A DNA stretch of 38,088 nt, taken from the NCBI GenBank assembly GCA_027451225.1, contig DAIDJU010000046.1, positions 1 through 38,088 of the forward strand, read 5' to 3'. The DNA is from Acidocella sp. (GTDB taxonomy: Bacteria; Pseudomonadota; Alphaproteobacteria; Acetobacterales; Acetobacteraceae). Both the position numbers and the translations under genes were made by a program. Positions 27,239 through 36,071 of this stretch are shown in pieces. Every line of letters starts with the position of its first letter. Positions within the stretch are counted from its first letter, which is position 1. The notes under the pieces were generated by a model. The model was not told the DNA's origin. It was given only the letters and a program-made list of their open reading frames with translations, and did no database searches.

Positions 27239-28291
27239 TTACAGGCTGCCATCTCCAGATACATCGAACAGAAACATCCTGGCGGGGTCGATGCTGATGC
27301 GCTGCGAACCCAACGCCACCGGCTCGGCGGCATAGCCGCTCAACGGCTGCTCCAGCCCAGGCACACGCCAGCGTATGCGGAAACGCCCGGCTTCGAAATT
27401 AACCGAGACGGCTTCGGCGGAGATCCCTCCCTCCGCTACCGGGCGGACTGCATCGTCCCGCCAGAACAACCGCGCTTTTTGCACTACCGGGCCAGGCAGA
27501 ACGACAAACTCGCCCCCCAGTTCCAGCGCCGCCTGGCCGCCACGCGCCGTCACCGGCACCGGCATACCGCCATGCGCGCCGGTAAACCGGGCGATATAGG
27601 GGGAGGATGGCGCCTCCCACAGTGCCCTCGGCGTACCCTGCTGGCGGATCACGCCATTCTCCAGCACCGCCACCTGGTCGGCCAGTTGCCAACAATCTTC
27701 GGGGTCGTGCGTGACCAGCACGGCGGAAACACCCGCCGCGCGCACGCTTTCGCGCAATTCATCGCGCAGGCGCTCACGCGTCTCCAAATCCAGGCTGGAG
27801 AGCGGTTCGTCCAGCAACAGCAGGCTTGGGCGCGCGGCCAGGGCGCGGGCGATGCCCACGCGCTGCTGCTGACCGCCCGAAAGCTGCGCCGGGCGGCGCG
27901 GGGCCATGGCGGCCACGCCGAGCCGTTCCAGCAGGGCCAACGCGGCCTCGTTGCGTTTGGGCGTGGCGGAGGGCAGCGCCAGGGCCACGTTCTCCAGGCA
28001 GCTCAGATGCGGCCACAGGGCGAAATCCTGGAACACCATGCCCAACCCGCGCCGCTCGGCCGGGATGAACACGCGCCGCGCATCGTCCACCACCGCGCCG
28101 TTGATCTCGACAACGCCTTCATCCGCACGGTCCAGCCCGGCGATCATGCGCAGCAAGGTCGTTTTGCCGGAGCCGGACTCACCCGCCAGCACCAGGAAGT
28201 CGCCCTCGTTCAGAGCCAAGTCGATACCACGCAGCACCTTCCGCCCGCCCAAGCGGCGGCTGGCGCCAAAAATCCGCAAACTATGGCTCAT
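27239..28291 (-). CDS. ABC transporter ATP-binding protein, Fe(III)/polyamine/sulfate (FbpC-PotA-CysA) type
   Basis: 350-residue ATPase that powers the permease encoded just upstream. It has Walker A GESGSGKT, Q-loop VFQDFALWPHL, signature LSGGQQQR, Walker B LLLLDEPLSSLD and the H-loop TH. A C-terminal TOBE-like beta domain occupies residues 240-350, as in FbpC and PotA. The ATG overlaps the permease stop by four bases (ATGA), so the genes are coupled. It is the last gene of the uptake operon. Context with TonB components suggests a metal or metal-chelate substrate. Confidence 0.9.
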   Translation of the reverse strand: MSHSLRIFGASRRLGGRKVLRGIDLALNEGDFLVLAGESGSGKTTLLRMIAGLDRADEGVVEINGAVVDDARRVFIPAERRGLGMVFQDFALWPHLSCLENVALALPSATPKRNEAALALLERLGVAAMAPRRPAQLSGGQQQRVGIARALAARPSLLLLDEPLSSLDLETRERLRDELRESVRAAGVSAVLVTHDPEDCWQLADQVAVLENGVIRQQGTPRALWEAPSSPYIARFTGAHGGMPVPVTARGGQAALELGGEFVVLPGPVVQKARLFWRDDAVRPVAEGGISAEAVSVNFEAGRFRIRWRVPGLEQPLSGYAAEPVALGSQRISIDPARMFLFDVSGDGSL

Positions 28292-29832
28292 GCCGCCCTC
28301 CGTTCCGGCGCGCCAGCGCCCAGCCGCAAGGCCAGACTCAGCACCGCCGCGAGCACCGCCAGCGCGGCCATGCCCAGCAACGCCAGCCGCGCCGCCACAT
28401 CGTAGCGCGCCATCATGTCAGCGGAGACGATGGCGACGCCCAGCGGCATCGCGCCCGGCACATAGAGCAGTTGCGAGACCGGCAGCTCGAACATCACCGC
28501 CGCCGCCACCAGCAGCCAGGCATGCAGGCCGGGGCGGGCGAGCAGCGCGGCCTCGATATCGACAAGGCGGGTGGAAAGCGGCAGGGAAAAAAGCCGCGCC
28601 GCTTCGTCAAGCTTGGCGTCAAGCTGGGCCGTGGCGGTGCCGAGCAGGCGAACCGCCATCGGCAAAGCGCCCGCGGCATAGGCGATAACCAGCAGCAACG
28701 CCGTGCCGTAGAGTGGCAAAAAATCATTGTTGAAGGCGATGACATAGGCCGCGCCAAGCACCAGCCCGGGCACGGCCATGTTCGCGGCCAGCAGCCCCTG
28801 CATGCCGGCGGTGAACCAGAGCGCGCGGCCCTGTTGCAGCTTTTGCACGGCAATCGCTGCGGCCATGGCCAGCGTGGCGGCGGTTACGCCATATCCCAGC
28901 GAACGCGGCACCGCGTCCAGGCCATCCGTATCTGCCAGCGAACCGCCCAGCGCGACCGCCACGAGCGCCAGCAATGGCGCCGCCAAGCCAAATCCCCAGA
29001 GCAGCACCACGCCCACCATCAGCCAGATACGCTCACCGGCATGCGGCAAGTGGCGGTTGGGCTGCCGCGCCCTGCCATGCACCAGCACCGTCTGATGCCG
29101 TTTTTGCACCACCATCTGCAACGCCGCCAGCAGGGCGGCGCTGGCGATCAGCCACCAGCAGAGTTGTGCGGCCCCGATGAAATCGGTAGGTGTGGTATTG
29201 AGGCGCTGGTAGATGGCGTAAGTGAGGATGGGGGTTTTGGCGATCACGCCCAGCGTGGCGGGAATGCCGAATTCCTGCATCGTCTCGATGGCCGCGATGG
29301 TGAAGGCCGCCGCCATGGCGGGCAGCGCCAGGCGCAGATCCAGCAACCGGCGTCGCCAGGGGCCAACCCCCAGCACCAAAGCGGCCTCGTGCAGCGTGGC
29401 CCCCGCCTGCGCGAAGGTGGCGCGGGCGACGAACACTGCGAATGGCAGCGCCTTGAGCACATAAAGAAACACCAGCCCCGCCGGGCCGAGAAAGAGCTGC
29501 CCGAACCCCCCGTTGCGAAGCACGGGAATGGTAAGGACAATCAGCCAACCGGTCGTGAGCACATAGCCAGGCGTGAGAAAGAGCAGCCACAGCCCAAACC
29601 CAAGGGCTTGGACCATGCGGCCGGTTCTACTCTCCAGCGCCTGCGCCAGCACCGCCCCCAGCGGCGCCACAACGCCCCCCACCAACAACGCGAACCCGGC
29701 GGAGTTGGCAAAAGCCGGAAAAGCATCCCCCGCGCCACCTGCCCCTGCCAGCGGCAAAAGCAGCAGCCGCGCCAGCGGATAGACAAACAAAAACGCCAGC
29801 AATACCAGCGCAAAGCCGCGCATCAGCCTCAT
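28288..29832 (-). CDS. ABC transporter permease, FbpB-like two-module membrane protein
   Basis: 514-residue integral membrane protein with about twelve hydrophobic helices. It is two fused permease modules, as in FbpB-type iron transporters. Each half has an EAA-like coupling loop: LHEAALVLGVGPWRRRLLDL in the first and KLDEAARLFSLPLSTRLVDI in the second. The start overlaps the upstream binding-protein stop (ATGA, 29829-29832) and the end overlaps the ATPase start. It forms the inner-membrane channel of the importer. Confidence 0.9.
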   Translation of the reverse strand: MRLMRGFALVLLAFLFVYPLARLLLLPLAGAGGAGDAFPAFANSAGFALLVGGVVAPLGAVLAQALESRTGRMVQALGFGLWLLFLTPGYVLTTGWLIVLTIPVLRNGGFGQLFLGPAGLVFLYVLKALPFAVFVARATFAQAGATLHEAALVLGVGPWRRRLLDLRLALPAMAAAFTIAAIETMQEFGIPATLGVIAKTPILTYAIYQRLNTTPTDFIGAAQLCWWLIASAALLAALQMVVQKRHQTVLVHGRARQPNRHLPHAGERIWLMVGVVLLWGFGLAAPLLALVAVALGGSLADTDGLDAVPRSLGYGVTAATLAMAAAIAVQKLQQGRALWFTAGMQGLLAANMAVPGLVLGAAYVIAFNNDFLPLYGTALLLVIAYAAGALPMAVRLLGTATAQLDAKLDEAARLFSLPLSTRLVDIEAALLARPGLHAWLLVAAAVMFELPVSQLLYVPGAMPLGVAIVSADMMARYDVAARLALLGMAALAVLAAVLSLALRLGAGAPERRAA

Positions 29833-30842
29833 GCGCCGGTCATCACCTTGGCGAACCAGGCGTTGATCTCACCCTCCAGCCGCCCCCACAACGCGGGGTC
29901 AAGTGTGGCGATGCTGGTCTGCGACAAATCCGGTAGGCCGGGCGGCGGCGGGACATTGGCGGTGACGGACCAGTAATCGCCATCGGCCTCACCCTGCGCT
30001 TGGCGCAGCGCTTGAATATCCGGGCGCATCACGAAGGCCATGAAGCGCGCCGCCTCTGCTCGGCGTTCGGCGGACAGGCCCGCCGCCTCCACCATCACGT
30101 TGGGCAACACGTAGGCCGGGGTGGGGATGGTGACGCGCAAGCCCGGATGATGCGCGGCATAGAACATCGCGGCCGAGGATTGCACGATGGCAAGGCTGAT
30201 CGCCTGCGACTGCAGGGCGGCAACCGTGGTATCGTTCTTGTCGAACATATGCAGCCCGTTGGCCTTGAGCGCCCGCACGAAGCCCTGGCCCCGCGGCCAA
30301 CCGCCGGCATTGGCCAGCATTCCGGCCAGCATCGGGTACGAGGGACCGGAGATCGAAGGATCATTCATCCCCACCTGCCCCTTATAGGCGGGGGCCGCGA
30401 GGTCATCCCAGGCCGCGGGCGGGTCAGGCATCCGCGCCGGGTCCGAGATGAACACGCCCGCCAAAGTGAAGCCGGTGGGAATATAGGCGCCATCGGCGCT
30501 CAGCATGGATTGCCCCACAGGCGTAAGCCCGGCGGGGGTTGGCAGGTTGTGCGCCAGCAGATGATCTCCATCCAGCGCGGCGGCGGCGGTTGCGCCGTCG
30601 AACCAGGCGAGATCCCAATCCGGATGATTGCCCTGCGCCACGATCCGGGCCAGCAGACTGCCGGTGGCCAGGCGCACGACGCGGAGCTTGATGCCTGTCT
30701 CTTTTGTAAACGCATCCGCCACGGCCGGGCCGTAATCCAGGCCCGAATAGAGCACTAGCCCAGCATCCGGCACTGGCCACAGCATTATCGCAGCAATGGT
30801 GGCGATGATGGCGGCAAACGCTCCGGCAATCAGTTTACGCAT
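29829..30842 (-). CDS. periplasmic extracellular solute-binding protein of the ABC importer
   Basis: 337-residue type II binding protein of the FbpA-like group. The N-terminus (residues 1-25) is a hydrophobic signal or anchor after MRK. Group features are LVLYSGLDYGPAVADAFTKETG, GSLLARIVAQGNHPDWDLAWF and the domain crossing near PTGFTLAGVFIS. The tandem tyrosines that bind Fe(III) in FbpA are not obvious; the corresponding region reads QSSAAMFYAAHHPG. Substrate is therefore open: ferric iron, a chelate, or another ligand such as an organophosphonate. It is translated between tonB (18-base gap) and the permease. Confidence 0.86.
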   Translation of the reverse strand: MRKLIAGAFAAIIATIAAIMLWPVPDAGLVLYSGLDYGPAVADAFTKETGIKLRVVRLATGSLLARIVAQGNHPDWDLAWFDGATAAAALDGDHLLAHNLPTPAGLTPVGQSMLSADGAYIPTGFTLAGVFISDPARMPDPPAAWDDLAAPAYKGQVGMNDPSISGPSYPMLAGMLANAGGWPRGQGFVRALKANGLHMFDKNDTTVAALQSQAISLAIVQSSAAMFYAAHHPGLRVTIPTPAYVLPNVMVEAAGLSAERRAEAARFMAFVMRPDIQALRQAQGEADGDYWSVTANVPPPPGLPDLSQTSIATLDPALWGRLEGEINAWFAKVMTGA

Positions 30843-30860
30843 GGTCTTCGCTTCCGTTTG

Positions 30861-31598
30861 TCAGTCGCCATCCACGCTCGGCGCGGCCATCCGGAAGATG
30901 ACCCCAACCGTGACAGTATAGGTCCGCCCGGTAAAGCCCGAGGGCGGCGGCGGGTAATGCGCGATGCGCGCGGCCTGCATCGCCGCCGCGTCGAGCAACG
31001 GAAAACCGCTCGAATGCGCCAGAGCGATGTTGGTGACCACACCGTTGCAGTAGGTGAAACTCACCTCGGGCGCGCCGGTCTCATGCGCCATCTGAGCGGC
31101 CTGGGGGTACACCTCATTCGCCACACCCTGCACGGCGTCGCGCATGGCGGCGCGGAACTGGTCCATCTCCCCCTGCGACGGCGCGGGCGGAGCGGGAGGC
31201 GTTTGCGGCACGGGCGGCGCAGGCTGTGTCTGCGGCACCGGGGGGGCGGCCTTGGGCGGAGGCACCGGGCGCGGCGGGGCGCTGTGATGCTCGACGTGAT
31301 GCGGAGCCGGGCGAGGCGCCGGAGGCGGCACCGGCTTAGGCGGCGCGACTGGCTGCGGCTGGGGCGGTTGCGGTGTTGGCGGTTTGGGCGCGGGCGGCGG
31401 CGGCGGTTTTGGGGGCTGCGGCGCGGCCTGGATGGAGATCTTGACCACTGCCTGCTGCCGCGCGGGCGGCTGCTGCTGGCTCAACACCGGCAACACCAGC
31501 GCCAGGGCCGCCAGTTCCACCAGCAGGCCGATACCGATGGCCGCCATGAAGCGGCGGCCATCCTGCGGCGACGCCAGCCATGTTTCGGGCGCGTTCAT
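30861..31598 (-). CDS. tonB: TonB energy-transducing protein
   Basis: 245-residue protein coupling the inner-membrane proton gradient to outer-membrane receptors. Residues 17-42 are the membrane anchor (FMAAIGIGLLVELAALALVLP). Residues 60-145 are a Pro-rich spacer (many PPP and PAP, with a His patch HHVEHH) that spans the periplasm. The C-terminal domain has VYPQAAQMA, VSFTYCNGVV and HSSGFPLLDAAAMQAAR, the usual TonB_C pattern. The start at 31598 (MNAPETW) lies one base after the exbD stop; the longer frame would run into exbD. Confidence 0.92.
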   Translation of the reverse strand: MNAPETWLASPQDGRRFMAAIGIGLLVELAALALVLPVLSQQQPPARQQAVVKISIQAAPQPPKPPPPPAPKPPTPQPPQPQPVAPPKPVPPPAPRPAPHHVEHHSAPPRPVPPPKAAPPVPQTQPAPPVPQTPPAPPAPSQGEMDQFRAAMRDAVQGVANEVYPQAAQMAHETGAPEVSFTYCNGVVTNIALAHSSGFPLLDAAAMQAARIAHYPPPPSGFTGRTYTVTVGVIFRMAAPSVDGD

Positions 31599-31599
31599 G

Positions 31600-32010
31600 T
31601 TACTGGCTGTCCGCCTCGGGCTGGGCGGCAATGCCGATATCAGTGACATTCGCCTTCCGCGCCGCGTCGATCACGGTCATGAAATGCTGGAACGCCGCGG
31701 TCTTGTCGGCGGCAATGGTCACCTCGGTCTTGTCCGGTGCGCCATCGGCCTGGAACATGGCCGTGAGCTGATCCGCCGTCATCACCTGATCCTTCACCTT
31801 GAGCGTGCCGTCCGGCAGCACGTTCACGATGAATTTCGGATGCGGCAACTGGTCGGTCTGCGAAGCGGTCGGCAACTGCATGCTCACCCCGGCATCGGGG
31901 ATCATCTGCAGCGTGACGATGATGAAAAACACCAGCAGAAACAGCATCACGTCGATCATCGGGATGATCTCGATGCGCGCCTTGCGGCGTTCGAAATAGC
32001 GCATGTTCAT
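31600..32010 (-). CDS. exbD: ExbD/TolR-family biopolymer transport protein
   Basis: 136-residue partner of ExbB with one membrane helix. The membrane-embedded essential Asp is Asp20 in IPMIDVMLFLLVFF, and the periplasmic domain ends in the normal way (ADKTAAFQHFMTVIDAARKA). It sits 7 bases after exbB and one base before tonB. The gene order exbB-exbD-tonB points to TonB energising and not to a Tol-Pal function. Confidence 0.93.
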   Translation of the reverse strand: MNMRYFERRKARIEIIPMIDVMLFLLVFFIIVTLQMIPDAGVSMQLPTASQTDQLPHPKFIVNVLPDGTLKVKDQVMTADQLTAMFQADGAPDKTEVTIAADKTAAFQHFMTVIDAARKANVTDIGIAAQPEADSQ

Positions 32011-32017
32011 GGCGGTG

Positions 32018-32683
32018 TTACGCGCTCACGCGTTCGGGCGCGGCATGGACATGGCGCGGCGCCACGGACACATCCTCGCTGCGGTTGACGATCATCATCT
32101 TCATCGTGTCGAGCTGATGCACGACCAGACGCACCTGATTGGACAGCGCGTTGAACCCGGTGAGGCCAAGCATGGCGATGAACAGGCCGAACGCGGTGGC
32201 GACCAGCGCATCCGCCACGCCGCCAGTGACTTCCGCCGGCGCATGGCCCGGCTGCGCCAGCACATTGAAGGCGTGGAACATGCCGATGATGGTGCCGAAC
32301 AACCCGAGCAGCGGGGCCAGCGTGGTCACGGTATCCAGCACCCAAAGGCGGCGGTCCAGCGACGGCGCGATCAGCATGATGCTTTCATCGAGCCGGTTGG
32401 CCATGGCATCGGTGCCCGAGGCACCGAGATGCCGGATTGCCACGCCAAAAAGTATCGCCTCCGGCAATTTTCCAGCCGAGGCCTGCAGGGATGAAAGCTC
32501 GCTTTGGCGCAACGTGGAAAAACCAGCCGTGGCGCGGATGATGGACTGACCATGAAGGATGGTGCTGCGCAGAGACCAGAAGCGGTCGATGATGACAGCC
32601 AGCGCCGCGAGCAGCAGCAAGCCCAGGACGTATAGAACGCCATCAGAATAATTCGCGAGATAGACGATGTAAGAAAGGCTCAA
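32018..32683 (-). CDS. exbB: ExbB/MotA/TolQ-family proton channel
   Basis: 221-residue membrane protein with three helices. It forms the proton channel that works with ExbD to energise TonB. The first helix is VLGLLLLAALAVIIDRFW. The family hallmark is the second/third helix pair, LAPLLGLFGTIIGMFHAF and ALVATAFGLFIAMLGLTGF. The start is TTG at 32683, six bases after AGGAGA. The 128 bases upstream hold the receptor's hairpin and an imperfect dyad (32721-32741), so a separate promoter for exbB and the genes after it is possible. Confidence 0.93.
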   Translation of the reverse strand: MSLSYIVYLANYSDGVLYVLGLLLLAALAVIIDRFWSLRSTILHGQSIIRATAGFSTLRQSELSSLQASAGKLPEAILFGVAIRHLGASGTDAMANRLDESIMLIAPSLDRRLWVLDTVTTLAPLLGLFGTIIGMFHAFNVLAQPGHAPAEVTGGVADALVATAFGLFIAMLGLTGFNALSNQVRLVVHQLDTMKMMIVNRSEDVSVAPRHVHAAPERVSA

Positions 32684-32772
32684 CGCTGGTCTCCTGTTCA
32701 GGGCAAGCCTGATACATCAAGTTACATAATCTTTGTGTGACAGATTTGCGTCTATTCCTGCGCAAAACAGGG

Positions 32773-32806
32773 AAGGCCGGGAGCCGCCTTCGCCGCTCCC
32801 GGCCTT
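32773..32806 (-). terminator. strong hairpin between receptor gene and exbB
   Basis: AAGGCCGGGAGC (32773-32784) and GCTCCCGGCCTT (32795-32806) form a perfect 12-base stem with a 10-base loop, six bases after the receptor stop. On the minus strand it is followed by a modest T-rich stretch (CCCTGTTTTG). It may end most receptor transcripts and let some continue into exbB. Confidence 0.75.
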
Positions 32807-32811
32807 GGAGC

Positions 32812-35151
32812 TTAGAAGTTGATAGGCACGGAGAGCGAAACGAAAGCCGCGACGCCTGGCAGCGTGTAGTACCAGAGCTGGCCCGCGGCGTCGGTGCCGT
32901 TATCGAAGATCACCTTCTGGTTGTTGGTGATATTGTCAACGTTCAACTTAACATTCACCTGGTTCAGACCGGGCGTGAGATGGTTGAACGTATACCCGGC
33001 CGCGAGGTTGACGACGTTGTACGGATCGTACCAGCCACCCGGAGAATGCCCGGCAGCAATGCTGTTGGCATAAGCGCCGATGCCGGTATTGCCGGAGTAC
33101 TCGCCGCCGGTCCACTGGTCGATGATGGAGGCGTAGATCCCATTATGGTCGTAGATCAGGCCGAAATTGGCCGTGCCCTGCGGCGCCTGGGTGATGCTGA
33201 TATTGGTGGACGTGCGGAACGCCTCGTTATACCCGGCATTGGCGAAGGCCGTCAGGCCAAAGTCAAACGTATAAGCGGCTTCCGCTTCGACACCGCGATA
33301 AATCGCGCCGCCGACGTTCGTGTAGTACTTATTCGCGCCCGATCCAACAGACTCCATGAAGTTCTGGAAGTGGATGGTGTAGAGATCACCCGAGAGGGCG
33401 ACGTGCTGATCCTGATACGCCATACCGGTCTGGAAGTTGATCGTGCTTTCAGGCTTGAAAGTCGTCGAATTCAGATTCTGGATGTAGAACGTGTTCAGGT
33501 TCGGCGCGAGGAACCCTTCCGCCCCCTGCACATAGGCAGAGAGGTTGGGGGTAAAGCTGTACTGCACATCAAAAGACGGCAGCGCCTTGCCCCAGGTATG
33601 ATCAAAGCCTTGCGCAAGGCCAGTTCCTTGGTTCACGGGAGCATTCAGAGCACGGCGGAACATGGCGTATTTCACACCGGCGGTTACCGTCAGGCCGTCG
33701 ATCGGCTTCCAGTCAAACTGACCATAGGGCTGGAAGGTATAAAGCTGGTTGTGCTGCAGACGGTCGATCGGGTTGTAGGTCGAATCGTAGGTCGAACCAT
33801 TCCAACCGCCAACATAGTTGGTGGCGTTATTCCCGCTCAGGATCGCTTCCTGTTGGAAGCGGGTATTCACCTGATGGTCAAACCAGAAACCAACCTTGAC
33901 ATCACCAAACGACAAGTCTTTTTGAAGGCGCTGGATCGTTCCTACAGAGCGGTAATCCATCTCCATCTGCTGCCCGGGAATGCCACTCAACTGTGCTCCA
34001 CCCGGGGTATAGGTCACAAGATTCGGCACCGCACCCGTCGGCAGACCTCCTCCAGGCACTCCCTGACCATTGGTGTCCAATCCATTCAAGCCGCGATGGT
34101 AGTAACCATAGGTATAGACCTTGCCATCATACAAAAAGCCGTCGCCCAGGCTCGACTGAAGGTCGACATATTCCATATCGTTTGTGATATGGTCTGTATT
34201 GTATTTGTAATAGGCTTGGCTATTCGGGTCGTTGCTGTTGCCGTAATCCGGGCCGAACAGCGCAATCTGGTCCGAGGTCGCGCCGGTATCGAAGCTCTGA
34301 TACAGCCGGTTATAGTCAGCCAGCAGCGTCACGGTGGTGCTGGTGTTGACCGGGATCACCACCTTACCGAAGAAGTTCGTGCGCTCCTGCGGCGTATTGG
34401 TCTTGCCGCCGTTGCTGGCCATATGCTCGGCATCGACCACGGCAGTGGTGCCGTTGGCGCTCTGGATCGCGCCGGTATTCAGCGTCGCGCCACCGATCGT
34501 GGTGCCCCAGCTGCCCCACTCGCCATACGGCGTGATGCTGCGCTGGGCGGTGGGATCGATGGTGCGGATCGACATCGTGCCACCGAAAGTTGCATTACCC
34601 ACCGTGGAGGCCGTACCCGGACCACGATCGACAATCATCTGGCCAATCTGCTGATTGGTGAAAAACGACGTTGAATGAGTTGTAAAATCATTCGAGTCGC
34701 CAATAGGAATACCGTCAAAGGTGACGTTGTACTGACCATTCTGGAAACCGCGCAGCACCGGACCATTCGCTTCCTGCAGACCAGGACCATTCGGGCTGAT
34801 GGCGGAAACCGAAGGCGTCAGCTTGGCGATATCGACCCAGCTCTGCGTACCCGTGGTGAGGGTGGAGATGGTGTTCTTCGTCACCTGCGAGGTCGGCTGG
34901 CTGGCGTTCAGCGGCGCCTTGGAGGGTGCCTCATACGGCGCGGTGCCCGGCGTGCTGACGAGATCAGCCGCACTTCCCGTGCCGGTGGAGAGCACGGAAC
35001 CGAGATCCAGATTCACTGGCGCGCCGGCTGTCTGCGCCAGGGCGGGCGCGGCCCCAAACCCTATGACGCCACCAAGACCAAGATAAAGACAAGGCACCGA
35101 GCAGAAACTGCGCAGCGCCTGCCGAAAGCGGACTCCCCGAAGACCAGACAT
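32812..35151 (-). CDS. TonB-dependent outer-membrane receptor
   Basis: 779-residue outer-membrane receptor. Residues 1-40 are a signal peptide ending in APALA, with QTAGA after the likely cleavage site. The plug domain follows, with VLRGFQNGQYNVTFDGIPIGD and VDRGPGTASTVGNATFGGTM (residues about 125-200). The remainder is a beta-barrel of alternating aromatic strands, ending in the outer-membrane C-terminal signature SLSVPINF. It is rich in Asn, Gly, Thr and Tyr. Ligand unknown; the receptor resembles siderophore-type members. Its start at 35151 follows AGGTTGTT. It is the first gene of the uptake cluster. Confidence 0.92.
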   Translation of the reverse strand: MSGLRGVRFRQALRSFCSVPCLYLGLGGVIGFGAAPALAQTAGAPVNLDLGSVLSTGTGSAADLVSTPGTAPYEAPSKAPLNASQPTSQVTKNTISTLTTGTQSWVDIAKLTPSVSAISPNGPGLQEANGPVLRGFQNGQYNVTFDGIPIGDSNDFTTHSTSFFTNQQIGQMIVDRGPGTASTVGNATFGGTMSIRTIDPTAQRSITPYGEWGSWGTTIGGATLNTGAIQSANGTTAVVDAEHMASNGGKTNTPQERTNFFGKVVIPVNTSTTVTLLADYNRLYQSFDTGATSDQIALFGPDYGNSNDPNSQAYYKYNTDHITNDMEYVDLQSSLGDGFLYDGKVYTYGYYHRGLNGLDTNGQGVPGGGLPTGAVPNLVTYTPGGAQLSGIPGQQMEMDYRSVGTIQRLQKDLSFGDVKVGFWFDHQVNTRFQQEAILSGNNATNYVGGWNGSTYDSTYNPIDRLQHNQLYTFQPYGQFDWKPIDGLTVTAGVKYAMFRRALNAPVNQGTGLAQGFDHTWGKALPSFDVQYSFTPNLSAYVQGAEGFLAPNLNTFYIQNLNSTTFKPESTINFQTGMAYQDQHVALSGDLYTIHFQNFMESVGSGANKYYTNVGGAIYRGVEAEAAYTFDFGLTAFANAGYNEAFRTSTNISITQAPQGTANFGLIYDHNGIYASIIDQWTGGEYSGNTGIGAYANSIAAGHSPGGWYDPYNVVNLAAGYTFNHLTPGLNQVNVKLNVDNITNNQKVIFDNGTDAAGQLWYYTLPGVAAFVSLSVPINF

Positions 35152-35211
35152 AACAACCTACCTTCCTGTTTTATGCGTTTGCGTAGCGCCTACTACCAAA
35201 CAGAAGGGGAG

Positions 35212-35240
35212 GATTGTTTTACTACTTCATGATTGTTTTA
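35212..35240. repeat. 19-base-spaced direct repeat in the receptor promoter region
   Basis: GATTGTTTTA occurs at 35212-35221 and again at 35231-35240, an exact 10-base direct repeat with a 19-base period, close to two helical turns. It lies 60-90 bases upstream of the receptor ATG, within the 116-base gap between fetB and the receptor. It may bind a regulator. No match to a known Fur or Irr site was recognised. Confidence 0.45.
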
Positions 35241-35267
35241 TTGCAGTACAGAGACTCTTCGAGACCA

Positions 35268-36071
35268 TCAGCCGCGCCGGCTGCGCAAAAAATCCAGGCG
35301 CAACCTGTCCCGATGGTCGGTAAGGCGGAAGATCGCGAAATAGACGGCCGCAAACGCCCCCAGGCAATTGCCGCCGACAATCAGGAACATCAGCAATATC
35401 TGGTATTTGGCGGCGCCGATCGGGTCCATGCCAGCCAAAAGCTGGCCGGTCATGATCCCGGGCATCGTAATCACGCCAGCCGCACTCATCACATTGATCG
35501 TCGGGATCAGCGCCGTACGGACCGCCTGGGCGGAAACCCCCTGCAACGCCCCGTAGCGGCTGCTACCGAGCGTCAACCGCGCCTCAATCGCCACGCGCTC
35601 GCGCCGTACCGTGCTGAAAAACGTATCCAGCGAGAGGCTTACGGCATTCATCACATTGCCCAGGATGATGCCGGTGAGCGGCAATGCCTCGCGCGAATTG
35701 TACCAGGGCTCGGGGCGCAGCGCCGTCGTCAGCGCCAGTACCGTGATCGTGACCGTCGCCAGCACGGTCGCGCCGCCGCCGGTTACGAACTGCCAGGGCG
35801 GCGGCAGCCTGTGGTCCTGCCGTGCTCCTACTTCATATGTCGCCGCCCCGGCCATGGCAGCCGCCACCAGCAGCGTGAGCCAGGGGTTGGAGAGCTGAAA
35901 CACAATGCGCAGCACAAACCCGACGAGGAGCAATTGCACCACCATCCGCCCCGCCGCCACCAGCAACGCCCGGTGCACCCGCAGCGACAAAACAAGCGAC
36001 AGCACCGAGCAAAGCAGCACGAGCGAAGAGGCGATCGCGAGATCCCCCGGCGTCAGGTTGATCGGGGTCAT
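35268..36071 (-). CDS. fetB: FetB-family ABC permease (iron export system)
   Basis: 267-residue membrane protein of the UPF0014/FetB family with about seven helices. The family's characteristic segments are GRMVVQLLLVGFVL, the PLTGIILGNVMNAVSL motif, the cytoplasmic helix IEARLTLGSSRYGALQ and ITMPGIMTGQLLAGMDPIGA. In E. coli FetAB lowers cytoplasmic iron and protects against peroxide stress. The start overlaps the fetA stop by four bases. Its stop is 116 bases before the receptor start on the same strand. Confidence 0.92.
   Translation of the reverse strand: MTPINLTPGDLAIASSLVLLCSVLSLVLSLRVHRALLVAAGRMVVQLLLVGFVLRIVFQLSNPWLTLLVAAAMAGAATYEVGARQDHRLPPPWQFVTGGGATVLATVTITVLALTTALRPEPWYNSREALPLTGIILGNVMNAVSLSLDTFFSTVRRERVAIEARLTLGSSRYGALQGVSAQAVRTALIPTINVMSAAGVITMPGIMTGQLLAGMDPIGAAKYQILLMFLIVGGNCLGAFAAVYFAIFRLTDHRDRLRLDFLRSRRG

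Noticed and set aside
31180-31450. Repeat-rich GC tract
   Set aside because: It encodes the Pro-rich spacer of TonB and is not an independent repeat element.
32737-34674. 645-codon plus-strand frame opposite the receptor gene
   Set aside because: The minus strand encodes a receptor with signal peptide, plug and C-terminal aromatic signature; the plus frame has no recognisable domain.
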